Origin: Nemertoderma westbladi
Lineage: Eukaryota > Xenacoelomorpha > Nemertodermatida > Nemertodermatidae
Reading direction: 5' to 3'
DNA: 64,000 bases
NCBI GenBank assembly: GCA_032718475.1
Contig: JAUCBJ010008895.1
Location: 26,735 to 90,734, forward strand
Numbering within the stretch: the first letter of the stretch is position 1; each line of letters begins with the position of its first letter. This document shows, in pieces, positions 1 to 15,700 of the stretch. The notes under the pieces are model-generated. The model was not told the DNA's origin and did not search any database. It saw only the letters and a list, made by a program, of their open reading frames with translations. The position numbers and the translations under genes are program-made.

Positions 1-786
1 ATAAAAGGCTCCTTCCAGAAGTACCTAGAAAGTGATGTCTGTGGGGCGATCCCTGGTTTTGATAGGCTAGATCACATTGAGAGTGAAATTCTTCTATACC
101 TAATGGATAGACCATCTTTAGGCAGCGATTTGGGTCTCCAATTCTACTCTTACATGAGAAGTTCGGCGTGGCGATTTTTCCGTATTATGAAAATGAATTT
201 GACTGTTCAGGAATTGATATACGTGAACTTGGATGAGTCATCTTGTGTTCCCGCGGATTCAGTATTCTTTGAATATGAAACTCAATTAATGAATTATTTT
301 GGTGGGGATAACGGATTCAGCGATTTGGTTACAATGCGGGGATACATTGTTCGGGAATTAGCGAGTGTTGTTGATAAAACCTCGTCTGATAACAAATCAA
401 TAACATTATCCGAAGCAACAATATCTACGTTAATTCGAGTCAACAGTTACTGTGAATGTCATCTAGTATATCTAATGGATGCTTCAGAAGAAGCCTTCCA
501 ATTGGTTAAATCATTTAGGAATCAGATTCTAGAACGCGGGGACAACTTGCCCCGTCCGGTCACCCCGACCTGGAGGTTTTCTCGCAGTGGTAGAAAACCA
601 CCCAAAGGAAAAGGTAAAAAGATTTCTACGTTTCTATATAAACATGGCAATGAAGATCAGAAGATCATGGATCACGATTACTTGTTTGTTAATGTTAATC
701 AAGCCATGGAGAAGTCAACAGCCCCTAAAGTAATGTTGCATGATAATGTTCTTATGCAGTATTGCATCGATACACACATTGATCAG
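1..786 (+). CDS. Gene A exon 1 of window (5' end outside window)
   Basis: The frame is open from base 1 to the donor CAG|gtttgt at 786/787, giving 262 codons and ending in phase 0. The first ATG at 103 is internal; the upstream 34 codons read on without a stop, so the exon continues from the left. Donor read-through meets a TGA within three codons. Confidence 0.75.
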
Positions 787-3700
787 GTTTGTTGACCCTT
801 TTTATCTCTTCATTTTTTTCTCTTCTCTTCACCGAATGAGCTACCAAAGATAAATCACAGCAACAACAAGCAGCAACAACACAGCAACTTTCTAAGTTCT
901 CCACTCTAACCATATTCTGACAGCTGTAGACGCAAATGGTGTACCCGTGTTGACACAAATAGTCAACAAAAATCATTAAATCATATTGTAAGCGTATCGT
1001 TAAAGTGTATCGTAAACAATAGCAAAAAAATAATTTTTAATTATAATTGTCGCCTAATTAGTATTTTCCTTCGTATCGGGAGCTTGATGAATCCACAACT
1101 CTCCTCTGGGGAGTATAACTTTGGGGTACCTTGTATCAGACTATAGATATATTATATCTATAAGAAACAAAAATATACAATAATATTTTACTACTGTACG
1201 AAATATCCAACTACAGAACATTTAGCAAGGAAATAAAATAAACCTGAAAATTATTGTTATTTTATATACAATATATCTTATATTGTGTCAATTTTACATA
1301 TTATTCATATTTATGACGATGGCTATTGATTTATACTCATTTAAGGTTTGGTCCCAATATGTGCTCAACCTAACCCTCATGGCTGTGCTGCCACCCAACC
1401 CCTTCCCACAACTGGTAACCTCTTTCCGTCAGGCCTCTAGTTTCATGGATCTCTGGGGAGAATCAGACGAAGCTGTGGTCGAGGCTGTTCTACACAAGTC
1501 CGTGAGAGAAGCCGACCCTGATAACTTTATCTCGACCATCCCGGGCAGCAATGTCTACGGCCTACGAAGCAGTCTTGCCGCATTAGACCACGATTTCTTC
1601 CCCAAGGTTTGAGATTAAATAAATTATAGTAATAAATTAAAGTAATAAATTATATCTAAACGGATTACAATTTTCACGAGGGTTGTTATCTGTTGACTCC
1701 AGGTGATAACTTATACTGTACTACTATTTAGCACTACGATACTTTATCTATTGGGAAATTAGTAAATCCCACAGGGATTTAAAGATCAATCTTTAAATCC
1801 TTATAATTTATTTTAGGTGGTTAGGATGAATGAGTGGCTTCATATTATTATAACTTTTTGTTGGGCACAGCTTTGCAAAGTCGGCAATGACGTCCAGGTG
1901 GGATCGAACTGGTGACATCAAGTTAAATTCCTATTATGTTTCCTATTAATTATAGGTTCTAGAAATAGGCCGGCAATTCGAGTATAACGACTACAGCGCC
2001 AAATCGGGCCAATATAAGTTCGCGCTGACCACCGCAATAAGCGGCAACTCCACCTACTACGGTAAAACTTCGCCTTATATAAACCGTATTGAGGTATCCG
2101 AACACTGCTTCGTAAGGGGACCCCGTGGCTGCGCCCACGCTGCTGTACAGCTGTACGGAAACCTAATCCGGGAACAACTGCTAACCTACTCCTCCGCCAA
2201 TCACATTGTATCCGGGCTCTACCTCGGCCGAAATCGGTCCCATTGGTCGCTACTTGAAGTTAACACTCGTCCAAACGCCTTGGAGCTCGAGTTCACCCGA
2301 TTGGTTGTCGCTAAGCAACCAGTCGCGGCGCTTATCTACACGAAATCAGATTGGCGTTACGTACCGGTAGTGAAACGGTTTCTCTTTCATTACGTCGATG
2401 AGGACGAGACAGATTACGAGACATTCTACCCGGAATGTCCCGAACTTTTTTACAATTCGGTTTTCTGGGACGTTAAGAAGGCCGCCTTCCATTTCCAGCA
2501 AGGATCCACACCGGACAGACACGATCCGTTCTCCGGACCAAATCTCAGGTACACTGCCATTACAATTTTGAAACGCGTTATAAAATAATAAAAATACCTG
2601 ATAACACAACCATTTTATTTCGTCAATATAATATAGTTTTACTACTTACAGTACATATATGTTTTAATTTGCGCTTCAATTTTATCATCCCCCTCGCTCA
2701 TACAACACCAAATGTTTTGTAATAACGTTTAATATTCATTCAATAATAAAAATAGAGTTTAAGTAAAAAGTAAAGTATCTTTTAATAATGGATAAATTCT
2801 AAAGTAATATATTGTAAATTTTTTGCCTGAGAATGACAGGGGGGGGGGGGGGGGGGGGGGCTTTCGACGCAATAAAAATTAATCCCTCTCCAGCGGAAAT
2901 TTGATGCAAGTAACAGCTGATTACTCTCAAAAATAAAACTGTTACCTGTTCTATTGTGTTTAGTTTATTGTTGGTTAAAATAACGTGCCACTTGCCACTG
3001 TAACCTGCTCCTTTCCCTAAATTGAGAATTTAGCATTGATAGTTAAATTATTTATTTATTAAATAATTTAGCAGCGGGATATTAATTCGCCAAGATGGGA
3101 TTTGCGTCTTTTTTTACCCAGGGAAATAGTAACCCGAAATATCAGTGAGTTTTAATATTTTACTTAGAGGAAAAAAATTTAAATAATGAAACAAATTATT
3201 ATATTTATTATGATTATTTTATATTTATTATTATTTATTATTTATTTATATCCCATTCAGATTCGCATTGAACTCAATTGATAAGAAGTTAATAAAACTG
3301 AAAGCAGAAGCGAATTATTTGTCAATTTATCGTCTTTTATTCTTAAAATCTCTAATGAACGATCATACAAGTCATATAGCAGACTGCTGGAGAATGTTTC
3401 ATTCTATAGTCGGTAAGTATAGCAGACTGGCTGGAGAATGTTTCATTCTATAGTCGGTAAGTATAGCAGACTGCTGGAGAATGTTTCATTCTATCGTCGG
3501 TAAGTACAGCAGACTGCTGGAGAATGTTTCATTCTATAGTCGGTAAGTATAGCAGACTGCTGGAGAATGTTTCATTCTATAGTTGATAAGTACAGCAGAC
3601 TGCTGGATAATGTTTCATTCTATAGTCGGTAAGTATAGCAGACTGCTGGAGAATGTTTCATTCTATAGTCGGTAAGTACAGCAGACTGCTGGAGAATGTT

Positions 3701-6700
3701 TCATTCTATAGTCGGTAAGTATAGCAGACTGCTGGAGAATGTTTCATTCTATAGTTGATAAGTACAGCAGACTGCTGGATAATGTTTCATTCTATAGTTG
3801 ATAAGTACAGCAGACTGGCTGGAGAATGTTTCATTCTATAGTCGGTAAGTATAGCAGACTGCTGGAGAATGTTTCATTCTATAGTCGGTAAGTATAGCAG
3901 ACTGCTGGAGAATGTTTCATTCTATAGTCGGTAAGTACAGCAGACTGCTGGAGAATGTTTCATTCTATAGTCGGTAAGTATAGCAGACTGCTGGATAATG
4001 TTTCATTCTATATTTAATAAGTACAGCAGACTGCTGGAGAATGTTTCATTCTATAGTCGGTAAGTATAGCAGACTGCTGGAGAATGTTTCATTCTATATT
4101 TAATAAGTACAGCAGACTGCTAGAGAATATTTTATTCTATAGTTGATAAGTGCAGCAGACTGCTGGAGAATGTGTCATTCTATAGTTGATAAGTACAGCA
4201 GACTGGTTGGATAATGTTTCATTCTATAGTCGGTAAGTATAGCAGACTGCTGGAGAATGTTTCATTCTATAGTCGGTAAGTATAGCAGACTGGCTGGAGA
4301 ATGTTTCATTCTATAGTCGGTAAGTATAGCAGACTGCTGGAGAATGTTTCATTCTATAGTCGGTAAGTATAGCAGACTGGCTGGAGAATGTTTCATTCTA
4401 TAGTCGGTAAGTATAGCAGACTGCTGGAGAATGTTTCATTCTATAGTCGGTAAGTACAGCAGACTGCTGGAGAATGTTTCATTCTATAGTCGGTAAGTAT
4501 AGCAGACTGCTGGAGAATGTTTCATTCTATAGTTGATAAGTACAGCAGACTGCTGGATAATGTTTCATTCTATAGTTGATAAGTACAGCAGACTGGCTGG
4601 AGAATGTTTCATTCTATAGTCGGTAAGTATAGCAGACTGCTGGAGAATGTTTCATTCTATAGTCGGTAAGTATAGCAGACTGCTGGAGAATGTTTCATTC
4701 TATAGTCGGTAAGTACAGCAGACTGCTGGAGAATGTTTCATTCTATAGTCGGTAAGTATAGCAGACTGCTGGAGAATGTTTCATTCTATATTTAATAAGT
4801 ACAGCAGACTGCTGGAGAATGTGTCATTCTATAGTTGATAAGTACAGCAGACTGGTTGGATAATGTTTCATTCTATAGTTGATAAGTACATCAGACTGCT
4901 GGAGAATGTTTCATTATATAGTCGGTAAGTATAGCAGACTGCTGGAGAATGTTTCATTCTATATTTAATAAGTACAGCAGACTGCTAGAGAATATTTTAT
5001 TCTATAGTTGATAAGTGCAGCAGACTGCTGGAGAATTTTTCATTCTATAGTCGGTAAGTATAGCAGACTGCTGGAGAATGTTTCATTATATAGTCGGTAA
5101 GTATAGCAGACTGCTGGAGAATGTTTCATTCTATATTTAATAAGTACAGCAGACTGCTAGAGAATATTTTATTCTATAGTTGATAAGTATAGCAGACTGC
5201 TGGAGAATGTGTCATTCTATAGTTGATAAGTACAGCAGACTGGTTGGATAATGTTTCATTCTATAGTTGATAAGTACAGCAGACTGCTGGAGAATGTTTC
5301 ATTATATAGTCGGTAAGTATAGCAGACTGCTGGAGAATGTTTCATTCTATATTTAATAAGTACAGCAGACTGCTAGAGAATATTTTATTCTATAGTTGAT
5401 AAGTATAGCAGACTGCTGGAGAATGTGTCATTCTATAGTTGATAAGTACAGCAGACTGGCTGGATAATGTTTCATTCTATAGTTGTTAAGTACAGCAGAC
5501 TGCTGGAGAATGTTTCATTCTATAGTTGATAAGTACAGCAGACAGCTGGAGAATGTTTCATTATATAGTCGGTAAGTATAGCAGACTGCTGGAGAATGTT
5601 TCATTCTATATTTAATAAGTACAGCAGACTGCTAGAGAATATTTTATTCTATAGTTGATAAGTATAGCAGACTGCTGGAGAATGTGTCATTCTATAGTTG
5701 ATAAGTACAGCAGACTGGTTGGATAATGTTTCATTCTATAGTTGATAAGTACAGCAGACTGCTGGAGAATGTTTCATTCTATAGTCGGTAAGTACAGCAG
5801 ACTGCTGGAGAATGTTTCATTCTATAGTTGATAAGTACAGCAGACTGGTTGGATAATGTTTCATTCTATAGTTGATAAGTACATCAGACTGCTGGATAAT
5901 GTTTCATTCTATAGTCGGTAAGTATAGCAGACTGCTGGAGAATGTTTCATTATATAGTCGGTAAGTATAGCAGACTGCTGGAGAAGGTTTCATTCTATAT
6001 TTAATAAGTACAGCAGACTGCTAGAGAATATTTTATTCTATAGTTGATAAGTGCAGCAGACTGCTGGAGAATGTGTCATTCTATAGTTGATAAGTACAGC
6101 AGACTGGTTGGATAATGTTTCATTCTATAGTTGATAAGTACATCAGACTGCTGGATAATGTTTCATTCTATAGTCGGTAAGTATAGCAGACTGCTGGAGA
6201 ATGTTTCATTATATAGTCGGTAAGTATAGCAGACTGCTGGAGAAGGTTTCATTCTATAGTCGGTAAGTACAGCAGACTGCTGGAGAATGTTTCATTCTAT
6301 AGTCGGTAAGTATAGCAGACTGCTGGATAATGTTTTATTCTATAGTCGGTAAGTATAGCAGACTGGCTGGATAATGTTTTTTTCTATAGTCGGTAAGTAG
6401 AGCAGACTGCTGGATAATGTTTCATTCTATAGTTGATAAGTACAGCAGACTGGTTGGATAATGTTTCATTCTATAGTTGATAAGTACATCAGACTGCTGG
6501 AGAATGTTTCATTCTATAGTCGGTAAGTATAGCAGACTGCTGGATAATGTTTTATTCTATAGTCGGTAAGTATAGCAGACTGCTGGAGAATGTTTCATTC
6601 TATAGTTGATAAGTACAGCAGACTGGCTGGAGAATGTTACATTCTATAGTCGGTAAGTATAGCAGACTGCTGGATAATATTTTATTCTATAGTCGGTAAG

Positions 6701-9700
6701 TATAGCAGACTGGCTGGATAATGTTTTATTCTATAGTCGGTAAGTAGAGCAGACTGCTGGATAATGTTTTATTATATAGTCGGTAAGTATAGCAGACTGG
6801 CTGGATAATGTTTTATTCTATAGTCGGTAAGTAGAGCAGACTGCTGGATAATGTTTTATTCTATAGTCGGTAAGTATAGCAGACTGGCTGGTTAATGTTT
6901 TATTCTATAGTCGGTAAGTAGAGCAGACTGCTGGAGAATGTTTCATTCTATAGTCGGTAAGTATAGCAGACTGCTGGAGAATGTTTCATTCTATAGTTGA
7001 TAAGTGCAGCAGATTGGCTGGAGAATGTGTCATTCTATAGTTGAAAAGTACAGCAGACTGGTTGGATAATGTTTCATTCTATAGTTGATAAGTACATCAG
7101 ACTGCTGGAGAATGTTTCATTCTATAGTCGGTAAGTATAGCAGACTGCTGGAGAAGGTTTCATTCTATAGTTGATAAGTGCAGCAGACTGCTGGAGAATG
7201 TTTCATTCTATAGTCGGTAAGTATAGCAGACTGCTGGATAATGTTTTATTCTATAGTCGGTAAGTATAGCAGACTGCTGGATAATGTTTTATTCTATAGT
7301 CGGTAAGTAGAGCAGACTGCTGGAGAATGTTTCATTCTATAGTCGGTAAGTATAGCAGACTGCTGGAGAATGTGTCATTCTATAGTTGATAAGTACAGCA
7401 GACTGGCTGGATAATGTTTCATTCTATAGTCGGTAATTATAGCAGACTGCTGGATAATGTTTCATTCTATAGTTGATAAGTGCAGCAGACTGCTGGAGAA
7501 TGTTTCATTCTATAGTTGATAAGTACAGCAGACTGGCTGGATAATGTTTCATTCTATAGTCGGTAAGTATAGCAGACTGCTGGATAATGTTTCATTCTAT
7601 AGTTGATAAGTACAGCAGACTGGCTGGATAATGTTTCATTCTATAGTCGGTAAGTATAGCAGACTGCTGGATAATGTTTCATTATATAGTCGGTAAGTAT
7701 AGCAGACTGCTGGAGAATGTTTCATTCTATATTTAATAAGTACAGCAGACTGCTAGAGAATATTTTATTCTATAGTTGATAAGTATAGCAGACTGCTGGA
7801 GAATGTGTCATTCTATAGTTGATAAGTACAGCAGACTGGTTGGATAATGTTTCATTCTATAGTTGATAAGTACAGCAGACTGCTGGAGAATGTTTCATTC
7901 TATAGTCGGTAAGTACAGCAGACTGCTGGAGAATGTTTCATTCTATAGTTGATAAGTACAGCAGACTGGTTGGATAATGTTTCATTCTATAGTTGATAAG
8001 TACATCAGACTGCTGGATAATGTTTCATTCTATAGTCGGTAAGTATAGCAGACTGCTGGAGAATGTTTCATTATATAGTCGGTAAGTATAGCAGACTGCT
8101 GGAGAAGGTTTCATTCTATATTTAATAAGTACAGCAGACTGCTAGAGAATATTTTATTCTATAGTTGATAAGTGCAGCAGACTGCTGGAGAATGTGTCAT
8201 TCTATAGTTGATAAGTACAGCAGACTGGTTGGATAATGTTTCATTCTATAGTTGATAAGTACATCAGACTGCTGGATAATGTTTCATTCTATAGTCGGTA
8301 AGTATAGCAGACTGCTGGAGAATGTTTCATTATATAGTCGGTAAGTATAGCAGACTGCTGGAGAAGGTTTCATTCTATAGTCGGTAAGTACAGCAGACTG
8401 CTGGAGAATGTTTCATTCTATAGTCGGTAAGTATAGCAGACTGCTGGATAATGTTTTATTCTATAGTCGGTAAGTATAGCAGACTGGCTGGATAATGTTT
8501 TTTTCTATAGTCGGTAAGTAGAGCAGACTGCTGGATAATGTTTCATTCTATAGTTGATAAGTACAGCAGACTGGTTGGATAATGTTTCATTCTATAGTTG
8601 ATAAGTACATCAGACTGCTGGAGAATGTTTCATTCTATAGTCGGTAAGTATAGCAGACTGCTGGATAATGTTTTATTCTATAGTCGGTAAGTATAGCAGA
8701 CTGCTGGAGAATGTTTCATTCTATAGTTGATAAGTACAGCAGACTGGCTGGAGAATGTTTCATTCTATAGTCGGTAAGTATAGCAGACTGCTGGATAATG
8801 TTTTATTCTATAGTCGGTAAGTATAGCAGACTGGCTGGATAATGTTTTATTCTATAGTCGGTAAGTAGAGCAGACTGCTGGATAATGTTTTATTCTATAG
8901 TCGGTAAGTATAGCAGACTGGCTGGATAATGTTTTATTCTATAGTCGGTAAGTAGAGCAGACTGCTGGATAATGTTTTATTCTATAGTCGGTAAGTATAG
9001 CAGACTGGCTGGTTAATGTTTTATTCTATAGTCGGTAAGTAGAGCAGACTGCTGGAGAATGTTTCATTCTATAGTCGGTAAGTATAGCAGACTGCTGGAG
9101 AATGTTTCATTCTATAGTTGATAAGTGCAGCAGATTGGCTGGAGAATGTGTCATTCTATAGTTGAAAAGTACAGCAGACTGGTTGGATAATGTTTCATTC
9201 TATAGTTGATAAGTACATCAGACTGCTGGAGAATGTTTCATTCTATAGTCGGTAAGTATAGCAGACTGCTGGAGAAGGTTTCATTCTATAGTTGATAAGT
9301 GCAGCAGACTGCTGGAGAATGTTTCATTCTATAGTCGGTAAGTATAGCAGACTGCTGGATAATGTTTTATTCTATAGTCGGTAAGTATAGCAGACTGCTG
9401 GATAATGTTTTATTCTATAGTCGGTAAGTAGAGCAGACTGCTGGAGAATGTTTCATTCTATAGTCGGTAAGTATAGCAGACTGCTGGAGAATGTGTCATT
9501 CTATAGTTGATAAGTACAGCAGACTGGCTGGATAATGTTTCATTCTATAGTCGGTAATTATAGCAGACTGCTGGATAATGTTTCATTCTATAGTTGATAA
9601 GTGCAGCAGACTGCTGGAGAATGTTTCATTCTATAGTTGATAAGTACAGCAGACTGGCTGGATAATGTTTCATTCTATAGTCGGTAAGTATAGCAGACTG

Positions 9701-12700
9701 CTGGATAATGTTTCATTCTATAGTTGATAAGTACAGCAGACTGGCTGGATAATGTTTCATTCTATAGTCGGTAAGTATAGCAGACTGCTGGATAATGTTT
9801 CATTCTATAGTTGATAAGTGCAGCAGACTGCTGGAGAATGTTTCATTCTATAGTTGATAAGTACAGCAGACTGGCTGGATAATGTTTCATTCTATAGTTG
9901 TTAAGTACAGCAGACTGCTGGAGAATGTTTCATTCTATAGTTGATAAGTACAGCAGACTGCTGGAGAATGTTTCATTATATAGTCGGTAAGTATAGCAGA
10001 CTGCTGGAGAATGTTTCATTCTATATTTAATAAGTACAGCAGACTGCTAGAGAATATTTTATTCTATAGTTGATAAGTATAGCAGACTGCTGGAGAATGT
10101 GTCATTCTATAGTTGATAAGTACAGCAGACTGGTTGGATAATGTTTCATTCTATAGTTGATAAGTACAGCAGACTGCTGGAGAATGTTTCATTCTATAGT
10201 CGGTAAGTACAGCAGACTGCTGGAGAATGTTTCATTCTATAGTTGATAAGTACAGCAGACTGGTTGGATAATGTTTCATTCTATAGTTGATAAGTACATC
10301 AGACTGCTGGATAATGTTTCATTCTATAGTCGGTAAGTATAGCAGACTGCTGGAGAATGTTTCATTATATAGTCGGTAAGTATAGCAGACTGCTGGAGAA
10401 GGTTTCATTCTATATTTAATAAGTACAGCAGACTGCTAGAGAATTTTTTATTCTATAGTTGATAAGTGCAGCAGACTGCTGGAGAATGTGTCATTCTATA
10501 GTTGATAAGTACAGCAGACTGGTTGGATAATGTTTCATTCTATAGTTGATAAGTACATCAGACTGCTGGATAATGTTTCATTCTATAGTCGGTAAGTATA
10601 GCAGACTGCTGGAGAATGTTTCATTATATAGTCGGTAAGTATAGCAGACTGCTGGAGAAGGTTTCATTCTATAGTCGGTAAGTACAGCAGACTGCTGGAT
10701 AATGTTTTATTCTATAGTCGGTAAGTATAGCAGACTGGCTGGATAATGTTTTTTTCTATAGTCGGTAAGTAGAGCAGACTGCTGGATAATGTTTCATTCT
10801 ATAGTTGATAAGTACAGCAGACTGGTTGGATAATGTTTCATTCTATAGTTGATAAGTACATCAGACTGCTGGAGAATGTTTCATTCTATAGTCGGTAAGT
10901 ATAGCAGACTGCTGGATAATGTTTTATTCTATAGTCGGTAAGTATAGCAGACTGCTGGAGAATGTTTCATTCTATAGTTGATAAGTACAGCGGACTGGCT
11001 GGAGAATGTTTCATTCTATAGTCGGTAAGTATAGCAGACTGCTGGATAATGTTTTATTCTATAGTCGGTAAGTATAGCAGACTGGCTGGATAATGTTTTA
11101 TTCTATAGTCGGTAAGTAGAGCAGACTGCTGGATAATGTTTTATTCTATAGTCGGTAAGTATAACAGACTGGCTGGATAATGTTTTATTCTATAGTCGGT
11201 AAGTAGAGCAGACTGCTGGATAATGTTTTATTCTATAGTCGGTAAGTATAGCAGACTGGCTGGTTAATGTTTTATTCTATAGTCGGTAAGTAGAGCAGAC
11301 TGCTGGAGAATGTTTCATTCTATAGTCGGTAAGTATAGCAGACTGCTGGAGAATGTTTCATTCTATAGTTGATAAGTGCAGCAGATTGGCTGGAGAATGT
11401 GTCATTCTATAGTTGAAAAGTACAGCAGACTGGTTGGATAATGTTTCATTCTATAGTTGATAAGTACATCAGACTGCTGGAGAATGTTTCATTCTATAGT
11501 CGGTAAGTATAGCAGACTGCTGGAGAAGGTTTCATTCTATAGTTGATAAGTGCAGCAGACTGCTGGAGAATGTTTCATTCTATAGTCGGTAAGTATAGCA
11601 GACTGCTGGATAATGTTTTATTCTATAGTCGGTAAGTATAGCAGACTGCTGGATAATGTTTTATTCTATAGTCGGTAAGTAGAGCAGACTGCTGGAGAAT
11701 GTTTCATTCTATAGTCGGTAAGTATAGCAGACTGCTGGAGAATGTGTCATTCTATAGTTGATAAGTACAGCAGACTGGCTGGATAATGTTTCATTCTATA
11801 GTCGGTAATTATAGCAGACTGCTGGATAATGTTTCATTCTATAGTTGATAAGTGCAGCAGACTGCTGGAGAATGTTTCATTCTATAGTTGATAAGTACAG
11901 CAGACTGGCTGGATAATGTTTCATTCTATAGTCGGTAAGTATAGCAGACTGCTGGATAATGTTTCATTCTATAGTTGATAAGTACAGCAGACTGGCTGGA
12001 TAATGTTTCATTCTATAGTCGGTAAGTATAGCAGACTGCTGGATAATGTTTCATTCTATAGTTGATAAGTGCAGCAGACTGCTGGAGAATGTTTCATTCT
12101 ATAGTTGATAAGTACAGCAGACTGGCTGGATAATGTTTCATTCTATAGTCGGTAAGTATAGCAGACTGCTGGATAATGTTTCATTCTATAGTCGGTAAGT
12201 ATAGCAGACTGCTGGATAATGTTTCATTCTATAGTCGGTAAGTATAGCAGACTGGCTGGTTAATGTTTTATTCTATAGTCGGTAAGTAGAGCAGACTGCT
12301 GGAGAATGTTTCATTCTATAGTCGGTAAGTATAGCATACTGCTGGAGAATGTTTCATTCTATAGTTGATAAGTGCAGCAGATTGGCTGGAGAATGTGTCA
12401 TTCTATAGTTGAAAAGTACAGCAGACTGGTTGGATAATGTTTCATTCTATAGTCGGTAAGTATAGCAGACTGCTGGATAATGTTTCATTCTATAGTTGAT
12501 AAGTGCAGCAGACTGCTGGAGAATGTTTCATTCTATAGTCGGTAAGTATAGCAGACTGCTGGATAATGTTTTATTCTATAGTCGGTAAGTATAGCAGACT
12601 GCTGGATAATGTTTTATTCTATAGTCGGTAAGTAGAGCAGACTGCTGGAGAATGTTTCATTCTATAGTCGGTAAGTATAGCAGACTGCTGGAGAATGTGT

Positions 12701-15700
12701 CATTCTATAGTTGATAAGTACAGCAGACTGGCTGGATAATGTTTCATTCTATAGTCGGTAATTATAGCAGACTGCTGGATAATGTTTCATTCTATAGTTG
12801 ATAAGTGCAGCAGACTGCTGGAGAATGTTTCATTCTATAGTTGATAAGTACAGCAGACTGGCTGGATAATGTTTCATTCTATAGTCGGTAAGTATAGCAG
12901 ACTGCTGGAGAATGTTTCATTCTATAGTTGATAAGTACAGCAGACTGGCTGGATAATGTTTCATTCTATAGTCGGTAAGTATAGCAGACTGCTGGATAAT
13001 GTTTCATTCTATAGTTGATAAGTACAGCAGACTGGCTGGATAATGTTTCATTCTATAGTCGGTAAGTATAGCAGACTGCTGGATAATGTTTCATTCTATA
13101 GTCGGTAAGTATAGCAGACTGCTGGATAATGTTTTATTCTATAGTCGGTAAGTATAGCAGACTGCTGGAGAATGTTTCATTCTATAGTTGATAAGTACAG
13201 CAGACTGGCTGGAGAATGTTTCATTCTATAGTCGGTAAGTATAGCAGACTGCTGGATAATGTTTTATTCTATAGTCGGTAAGTATAGCAGACTGGCTGGA
13301 TAATGTTTTATTCTATAGTCGGTAAGTAGAGCAGACTGCTGGATAATGTTTTATTCTATAGTCGGTAAGTATAGCAGACTGGCTGGATAATGTTTTATTC
13401 TATAGTCGGTAAGTAGAGCAGACTGCTGGATAATGTTTTATTCTATAGTCGGTAAGTATAGCAGACTGGCTGGTTAATGTTTTATTCTATAGTCGGTAAG
13501 TAGAGCAGACTGCTGGAGAATGTTTCATTCTATAGTCGGTAAGTATAGCAGACTGCTGGAGAATGTTTCATTCTATAGTTGATAAGTGCAGCAGATTGGC
13601 TGGAGAATGTGTCATTCTATAGTTGAAAAGTACAGCAGACTGGTTGGATAATGTTTCATTCTATAGTTGATAAGTACATCAGACTGCTGGAGAATGTTTC
13701 ATTCTATAGTCGGTAAGTATAGCAGACTGCTGGAGAAGGTTTCATTCTATAGTTGATAAGTGCAGCAGACTGCTGGAGAATGTTTCATTCTATAGTCGGT
13801 AAGTATAGCAGACTGCTGGATAATGTTTTATTCTATAGTCGGTAAGTATAGCAGACTGCTGGATAATGTTTTATTCTATAGTCGGTAAGTAGAGCAGACT
13901 GCTGGAGAATGTTTCATTCTATAGTCGGTAAGTATAGCAGACTGCTGGAGAATGTGTCATTCTATAGTTGATAAGTACAGCAGACTGGCTGGATAATGTT
14001 TCATTCTATAGTCGGTAATTATAGCAGACTGCTGGATAATGTTTCATTCTATAGTTGATAAGTGCAGCAGACTGCTGGAGAATGTTTCATTCTATAGTTG
14101 ATAAGTACAGCAGACTGGCTGGATAATGTTTCATTCTATAGTCGGTAAGTATAGCAGACTGCTGGATAATGTTTCATTCTATAGTTGATAAGTACAGCAG
14201 ACTGGCTGGATAATGTTTCATTCTATAGTCGGTAAGTATAGCAGACTGCTGGATAATGTTTCATTCTATAGTTGATAAGTGCAGCAGACTGCTGGAGAAT
14301 GTTTCATTCTATAGTTGATAAGTACAGCAGACTGGCTGGATAATGTTTCATTCTATAGTTGTTAAGTACAGCAGACTGCTGGAGAATGTTTCATTCTATA
14401 GTTGATAAGTACAGCAGACTGCTGGAGAATGTTTCATTATATAGTCGGTAAGTATAGCAGACTGCTGGAGAATGTTTCATTCTATATTTAATAAGTACAG
14501 CAGACTGCTAGAGAATATTTTATTCTATAGTTGATAAGTATAGCAGACTGCTGGAGAATGTGTCATTCTATAGTTGATAAGTACAGCAGACTGGTTGGAT
14601 AATGTTTCATTCTATAGTTGATAAGTACAGCAGACTGCTGGAGAATGTTTCATTCTATAGTCGGTAAGTACAGCAGACTGCTGGAGAATGTTTCATTCTA
14701 TAGTTGATAAGTACAGCAGACTGGTTGGATAATGTTTCATTCTATAGTTGATAAGTACATCAGACTGCTGGATAATGTTTCATTCTATAGTCGGTAAGTA
14801 TAGCAGACTGCTGGAGAATGTTTCATTATATAGTCGGTAAGTATAGCAGACTGCTGGAGAAGGTTTCATTCTATATTTAATAAGTACAGCAGACTGCTAG
14901 AGAATTTTTTATTCTATAGTTGATAAGTGCAGCAGACTGCTGGAGAATGTGTCATTCTATAGTTGATAAGTACAGCAGACTGGTTGGATAATGTTTCATT
15001 CTATAGTTGATAAGTACATCAGACTGCTGGATAATGTTTCATTCTATAGTCGGTAAGTATAGCAGACTGCTGGAGAATGTTTCATTATATAGTCGGTAAG
15101 TATAGCAGACTGCTGGAGAAGGTTTCATTCTATAGTCGGTAAGTACAGCAGACTGCTGGATAATGTTTTATTCTATAGTCGGTAAGTATAGCAGACTGGC
15201 TGGATAATGTTTTTTTCTATAGTCGGTAAGTAGAGCAGACTGCTGGATAATGTTTCATTCTATAGTTGATAAGTACAGCAGACTGGTTGGATAATGTTTC
15301 ATTCTATAGTTGATAAGTACATCAGACTGCTGGAGAATGTTTCATTCTATAGTCGGTAAGTATAGCAGACTGCTGGATAATGTTTTATTCTATAGTCGGT
15401 AAGTATAGCAGACTGCTGGAGAATGTTTCATTCTATAGTTGATAAGTACAGCAGACTGGCTGGAGAATGTTTCATTCTATAGTCGGTAAGTATAGCAGAC
15501 TGCTGGATAATGTTTTATTCTATAGTCGGTAAGTATAGCAGACTGGCTGGATAATGTTTTATTCTATAGTCGGTAAGTAGAGCAGACTGCTGGATAATGT
15601 TTTATTCTATAGTCGGTAAGTATAACAGACTGGCTGGATAATGTTTTATTCTATAGTCGGTAAGTAGAGCAGACTGCTGGATAATGTTTTATTCTATAGT

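Noticed and set aside
2549-2588. Gene A ending at the TAA at 2586-2588
   Set aside because: Splicing at 2548 joins in phase to exon 3261 and onward through three exons, which is more likely than a stop there; an alternative short isoform remains possible.
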